DNA of 64,000 nucleotides from Brevibacterium sp. UCMA 11754 (GTDB lineage: Bacteria > Actinomycetota > Actinomycetes > Actinomycetales > Brevibacteriaceae), in assembly GCF_021532275.1 (NCBI RefSeq), contig NZ_JACBOT010000012.1, positions 58,265 to 122,264 on the forward strand. Direction: 5' to 3'. Made by a program: the position numbers and the translations under genes. The notes under the pieces were generated by a model. The model did no database searches and had not been told where the DNA came from. It worked only from the letters and a program-made list of their open reading frames with translations. Shown piece by piece: positions 60,126 through 64,000 of the stretch (position 1 is its first letter; each line of letters starts with the position of its first letter).

Positions 60126-60893
60126 CTAATCGACGTAGCGCAGAACCGCTTCGACCGGGAAATGGTCGGACGGGTACTCACCGTCGAGGTTGTATGTATT
60201 GATCCGCGTGGAGACTGTTCGCAGTCCCGGCGTCGTCAGGATCCAATCGATGCGAGGGTCGCCGTCCTTAGGGCCTCGATAACGGTGGAATGTGCCGATG
60301 TCCTCACCTGGAACAATCGCAGCGGTGTCGGTGAGTCCCAACTCAGTGCAGAAATAGTCGTAGACGGGGGAGCCGGTGGCGACGTTGAAGTCTCCTGTGA
60401 CCACGGACGGACCGGTCGCCTCGGCGAGATGGCCGGCCATGATCTTCCCTGATTCCAGACGAGCCTCCTCAGACTTGTGATCGAGGTGAGTGTTGAGCAG
60501 GCGCAGAGACTGCCCGGCGATACGATCCCGAAAGTCGACGACTGTCAGCGTCCGGGCGTGGGAGACACCCCAGGATTCGGAGGCGACCGTCTCCGGCTGT
60601 TCGGACAGCCAGCTGATGTCGACGGTGTCGACGTCGAATCGCGATGAGTCGTAGATGACCGCGGTGAACTCACCCGAATTGCCGCCCGAATGCCCCTCAC
60701 CCAACCAGATGTACTCACCGGGAAGCAGGTTGATGAGTGTCTCGAGCTGATCGAGCTCACCCTCCTGCGTGCCGATGATATGAGGGTGAGCCTGGGTGAT
60801 GAGCTCGGCGGCGATGGGCAGACGCTTGGCCACGGGATGGCCGTCCATCGCCGGATATCTGAGGTTGAAGCTCATGATCGAGAAATCGCTCAT
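60126..60893 (-). CDS. Endonuclease/exonuclease/phosphatase family protein
   Basis: A 255-residue metallo-hydrolase of the EEP fold. SIMSFNLRYPAMDG gives the metal Asn, IIGTQEGELDQLETL the catalytic Glu, NTHLDHKSEEAR the conserved His segment, VTGDFNVATGSPVYDYF the Asp-x-Asn, and DWILTTPGLRTVS with SDHFPVEAVL the final Asp-His. Substrates in this fold include DNA ends, phospholipids and nocturnin-like NADP; none can be assigned. It is cotranscribed with the PemK-like gene and divergent from lepA. Confidence 0.84.
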   Translation of the reverse strand: MSDFSIMSFNLRYPAMDGHPVAKRLPIAAELITQAHPHIIGTQEGELDQLETLINLLPGEYIWLGEGHSGGNSGEFTAVIYDSSRFDVDTVDISWLSEQPETVASESWGVSHARTLTVVDFRDRIAGQSLRLLNTHLDHKSEEARLESGKIMAGHLAEATGPSVVTGDFNVATGSPVYDYFCTELGLTDTAAIVPGEDIGTFHRYRGPKDGDPRIDWILTTPGLRTVSTRINTYNLDGEYPSDHFPVEAVLRYVD

Positions 60894-61044
60894 GGCTCAA
60901 TCTTCGTCGATCGCCGTCGAATGTGCAGGATCGGCACCGGGATTCACAGTGAGTTCGAGTCGGTGAGAAGAAGCTCTGCCCGCATGCACCGGGGTGCGGA
61001 GGATTCCAGTCTGGTGCGCAACCCATGGAACAATGGAAGTTCTG

Positions 61045-61072
61045 GTCTGTCGAAGGAAGTCTGTCGAAGGAA
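61045..61072 (+). repeat. Perfect 14-bp tandem duplication in the lepA leader
   Basis: GTCTGTCGAAGGAA occurs twice in a row (61045-61058 and 61059-61072), just before ATG 61081. The second copy supplies the ribosome binding site (GGAAGG). Confidence 0.95.
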
Positions 61073-61080
61073 GGGCGTTC

Positions 61081-62952
61081 ATGTCACCTCAGGTGAAGCC
61101 GCAAGCACTCGAACGGATTTCGCCGTCCGCTACATCACCCGAGTTGATCCGCAATTTCTGCATCATTGCTCATATCGACCATGGAAAATCGACCCTGGCC
61201 GACAGGATGCTCCAGGTCACAGGGGCGGTTCAGCCTCGCGATATGCGAGCTCAGTACCTCGACCGGATGGACATCGAACGCGAACGCGGAATCACGATCA
61301 AGTCCCAGGCCGTGCGCATGGCCTGGGAGAACGAGGGCACTCCCTTCGCTCTGAACATGATCGACACTCCGGGGCACGTCGACTTCAGCTATGAAGTCTC
61401 CAGATCCCTGGCCGCCTGTGAAGGTGCGCTCCTCCTCGTCGACGCAGCGCAGGGCATCGAAGCCCAGACTCTGGCCAACCTCTACATGGCCATGGAGAAC
61501 GATCTCGCGATCATTCCCGTCCTCAACAAGATCGACCTCCCCGCCGCGCAGCCCGAGAAGTACGCGGAGGAGCTGGCCAACCTCATCGGCTGCGAACCCG
61601 AAGACTGCCTGCTGGTGTCGGGCAAGACCGGTGAAGGCGTCGATGCGGTCCTCGATCGCATCATCTCGGACATTCCTGCTCCTGTCGGCGACGCCGATGC
61701 GCCGGCGCGAGCCATGATCTTCGACTCCGTCTACGACACGTACCGGGGCGTCGTGACCTACGTGCGCCTCATCGACGGTTCGCTGCATCCGCGTGAGAAG
61801 CTGACGATGATGTCGACGGGCAGCACCCACGAACTCCTCGAGATCGGCGTCTCCTCACCGGAGCCGAAGCCCACGAAGGGCCTGGGCGTCGGCGAGGTCG
61901 GATATCTCATCACCGGCGTCAAAGACGTGCGCTTGTCCAAGGTCGGCGACACGGTCACATTGAACTCTGCACCGGCCACACAGGCGCTCGAGGGCTACAA
62001 GGAACCTAAGCCCATGGTGTACTCCGGGCTGTTCCCGATCGATGGATCGGACTACCCGGTCCTGCGCGATGCCCTTGACAAGCTCAAACTCAACGATGCC
62101 TCGCTGGCCTACGAGCCAGAGACCTCGACGGCGCTGGGCTTCGGTTTCCGCTGCGGATTCCTCGGACTCCTCCACCTCGAAGTCCTGCGCGATCGCCTCG
62201 AACGCGAATACGACCTCGACCTCATCTCCACCGCACCCAGCGTGATCTACGACGTCACGATGGAAGACGGATCGGAGATGGAGGTCACGAACCCGAGCGA
62301 GTACCCGACGGGCAAGATCAAAGAGGTCCGCGAACCCATGGTCAGGGCCACCATCCTCACCCCGAGCGATTACATCGGCGCGGTGATGGAACTGTGCCAG
62401 ACACGTCGCGGCAGTCTTCAGGGAATGGACTATCTGTCCTCGGACCGGGTCGAGATCCGCTACCGACTGCCCCTGGCCGAAATCGTCTTCGACTTCTTCG
62501 ACCAGCTGAAGTCGAAGACCAAGGGCTACGCGACCCTCGACTACTCCGATGACGGCGAAGACGCAGCGGACCTGGTCAAGGTCGACATCCTGCTCCACGG
62601 CGATCAGGTCGACGCCTTCTCCGCGATCGTCCACCGCGACAACTCCTACTCCTACGGTGTGCTCATGGCCGGCAAGCTGCGCAAGCTGATCCCGCGCCAG
62701 CAGTTCGAAGTGCCGATCCAGGCTGCCATCGGTTCGCGCATCATCGCTCGTGAGACCATCCGCGCCATCCGCAAGGATGTGCTGAGCAAGTGCTACGGCG
62801 GCGACATCAGCCGTAAGCGCAAGCTGCTGGAGAAGCAGAAGGAAGGCAAGAAGCGGATGAAGGTCGTTGGCAATGTCGAGGTCCCTCAGGAGGCCTTCAT
62901 CGCCGCCCTGTCCTCGGATGATCCGGAGCCCAAGAAGGAATCCAAGAAGTAA
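61081..62952 (+). CDS. lepA: Elongation factor 4 (LepA)
   Basis: A 623-residue translational GTPase. The G1 to G4 motifs are [46 protein letters not shown] and [14 protein letters not shown]. Domains II-IV follow, then the LepA-specific C-terminal domain ending in [14 protein letters not shown], typical of the family. It back-translocates or resets stalled ribosomes. I start at ATG 61081 with GGAAGG upstream; ATGs farther upstream lie in the leader. hemW starts at the base after the stop. Confidence 0.96.
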   Translation: MSPQVKPQALERISPSATSPELIRNFCIIAHIDHGKSTLADRMLQVTGAVQPRDMRAQYLDRMDIERERGITIKSQAVRMAWENEGTPFALNMIDTPGHVDFSYEVSRSLAACEGALLLVDAAQGIEAQTLANLYMAMENDLAIIPVLNKIDLPAAQPEKYAEELANLIGCEPEDCLLVSGKTGEGVDAVLDRIISDIPAPVGDADAPARAMIFDSVYDTYRGVVTYVRLIDGSLHPREKLTMMSTGSTHELLEIGVSSPEPKPTKGLGVGEVGYLITGVKDVRLSKVGDTVTLNSAPATQALEGYKEPKPMVYSGLFPIDGSDYPVLRDALDKLKLNDASLAYEPETSTALGFGFRCGFLGLLHLEVLRDRLEREYDLDLISTAPSVIYDVTMEDGSEMEVTNPSEYPTGKIKEVREPMVRATILTPSDYIGAVMELCQTRRGSLQGMDYLSSDRVEIRYRLPLAEIVFDFFDQLKSKTKGYATLDYSDDGEDAADLVKVDILLHGDQVDAFSAIVHRDNSYSYGVLMAGKLRKLIPRQQFEVPIQAAIGSRIIARETIRAIRKDVLSKCYGGDISRKRKLLEKQKEGKKRMKVVGNVEVPQEAFIAALSSDDPEPKKESKK

Positions 62953-64000
62953 GTGCCCGCACAACCGACTGGTGAGACTCCACCGCTTGACGGTTCGCTG
63001 CCGGCCTCGGCCGGGGCCGGCGCGGCCTCTCGCGGGCTGAGCCTGTACGTTCACGTCCCTTACTGTCGGGTCCGCTGCGGCTACTGCGACTTCAACACCT
63101 ACACCGCAGAGGATCTGGGGCCCGGCGCCTCCCGCGACGACTACCGCAGCAATCTTGCCCGCGAGCTTGATCTGTCGACTCGTGTCCTCGCCGATGCAGG
63201 GGCCGCCGACCGTGCGGTGACGACGATCTTCTTCGGTGGAGGTACCCCGACGATGTTGGCCGCCGAGGTGCTGGCCGGGGTGATGGATGACATCCGCGAC
63301 CGCTTCCGGTTGGCACCGGATGTCGAGGTCACGACCGAAGCGAACCCCGACACATTGGACCCGAGCTACATTGCGACCCTGGCCGCCGCCGGGTTCACGA
63401 GAATCTCCTTGGGCATGCAGTCGGCCGTGCCCCATGTGCTCGCGACCCTGGACCGCACACACGACCCGGAGAAGATCCCGGATGTGGCGAAATGGATCAA
63501 AGAGGCCGGCCTGGAACTGAGCCTCGACCTCATCTACGGCACACCAGGGGAGTCCATCGATGATTGGCGCAGGTCACTTCAGGTGGCGCTGAGCAACGAC
63601 GTCGATCACATCTCCGCCTATTCGCTCATCGTCGAACCTGGTACGAAGATGGGCGCCATGGTTCGCCGGGGTGAACTGCCGATGCCCGACGAGGACGACC
63701 TGGCCGACAAATACGAGATCGCCGATGCCGCCATGGAGGCGGCCGGCCTGCACTGGTACGAGGTCAGCAACTGGTCGACGTCAGCGGAGACCCGCTGTGA
63801 CCACAACATGGCCTACTGGCGCAATGCCGATTGGTGGGGCTTCGGGCCCGGAGCTCATTCGCACATCGGCGGAGTGCGGTTCTGGAACGCAAAACATCCC
63901 CGTGCCTGGTCCGACCGGCTGCTTGCAGGTGAGTCGCCTGCCATCGGACGTGAGGTGCTGGAAGCATCCACCCAGGAGATCGAGCGGATCATGCTCGCGG
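62953..64000 (+). CDS. hemW: HemW-like radical SAM protein (haem chaperone), cut by window edge
   Basis: About 349 codons are visible from GTG 62953, which directly follows the lepA stop (TAA at 62950-62952). LYVHVPYCRVRCGYCDFNTY carries the Cx3Cx2C iron-sulfur site of radical SAM enzymes, and FFGGGTPTML is the GGGTP motif. RISLGMQSAVPHVLATLDRTHD and DLIYGTPGESIDDWRRSL complete the core. The group is often called anaerobic coproporphyrinogen oxidase, but HemW members bind haem and lack that activity. It follows lepA as in most actinobacteria. The C-terminal part lies beyond base 64000. Confidence 0.9.
   Translation, partial: MPAQPTGETPPLDGSLPASAGAGAASRGLSLYVHVPYCRVRCGYCDFNTYTAEDLGPGASRDDYRSNLARELDLSTRVLADAGAADRAVTTIFFGGGTPTMLAAEVLAGVMDDIRDRFRLAPDVEVTTEANPDTLDPSYIATLAAAGFTRISLGMQSAVPHVLATLDRTHDPEKIPDVAKWIKEAGLELSLDLIYGTPGESIDDWRRSLQVALSNDVDHISAYSLIVEPGTKMGAMVRRGELPMPDEDDLADKYEIADAAMEAAGLHWYEVSNWSTSAETRCDHNMAYWRNADWWGFGPGAHSHIGGVRFWNAKHPRAWSDRLLAGESPAIGREVLEASTQEIERIMLA

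Noticed and set aside
61855..63462. Long minus-strand open frame across the lepA-hemW junction (about 535 codons)
   Set aside because: It overlaps two well-recognised genes completely and has no credible domain or start signal.
1..64000. CRISPR array, prophage, integrase, IS element, tRNA or rRNA gene
   Set aside because: No regularly spaced repeats, transposase, integrase or phage genes, and no cloverleaf or rRNA-like sequence was recognised on either strand.

Overview
The window is chromosomal DNA of a high-GC actinobacterium, most likely Brevibacterium or a close micrococcalian relative. The support is GC-rich codon use, the coproporphyrin-type haem set (hemE, hemY, hemQ), the dus-dgt-dnaG block, single-chain glycyl-tRNA synthetase, long-form GAPDH, comEA-comEC-holA-rpsT-lepA-hemW order, and many genes that seem to start at or next to their transcription start. 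I see no phage, plasmid, IS element, CRISPR array, tRNA or rRNA. It reads as core chromosome with small accessory patches. The genus is an inference.

Layout. 1-1693 (minus): RNase D (cut by the window edge) and a DUF3000 protein. 1835-5036 (plus): hemE, hemY, hemQ. 5081-14789: mixed genes: methyltransferase, small ORF, MarR regulator, GNAT acetyltransferase with msrB, alpha/beta hydrolase, penicillin-acylase-like Ntn hydrolase with a DUF817 membrane protein, NAD(P)-binding protein, DHFR-like protein and an L,D-transpeptidase-like lipoprotein. 14850-19656 (plus): Pro/Gly-rich membrane protein, leuA with a four-leucine leader peptide and terminator, recO and uppS. 19657-20008: gene-free, with a long perfect hairpin and a third copy of its arm. 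20009-24984: deaD with a long leader, glyS, and a YibE/F protein.

25081-30525 is a catabolic and regulatory patch: class III aminotransferase plus Lrp/AsnC regulator, divergent from an ectoine-hydrolase (DoeA) type M24 protein, then an LctP-type permease divergent from an XRE-cupin regulator. 30553-32356: an ABC-F ATPase behind a leader with a small ORF and a hairpin that would hide the ribosome binding site. 32417-37098: dus, dgt, dnaG. 37189-41120: TetR, 14-TM MFS exporter, hydroxyacid dehydrogenase and a small membrane protein. 41280-47598: long-form GAPDH, YihY, DedA, xi-class GST-like reductase and an acyl-CoA ligase. 47789-54584: leuS, nadE, a membrane protein, a UDP-sugar dehydrogenase and DegV. 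54731-64000: comEA, comEC, holA, rpsT, a PemK/MazF-like protein, an exo/endonuclease-family protein, lepA and hemW (cut by the edge).

The most interesting non-coding signals are the ABC-F leader (translation-attenuation architecture), the leuA attenuator, the 19-bp inverted repeat at 19730-19789 with its extra copy, the deaD leader, and a recurring layout of a -10 hexamer six or seven bases before a start codon at about ten genes. All were found by reading; none was folded, aligned or searched computationally.
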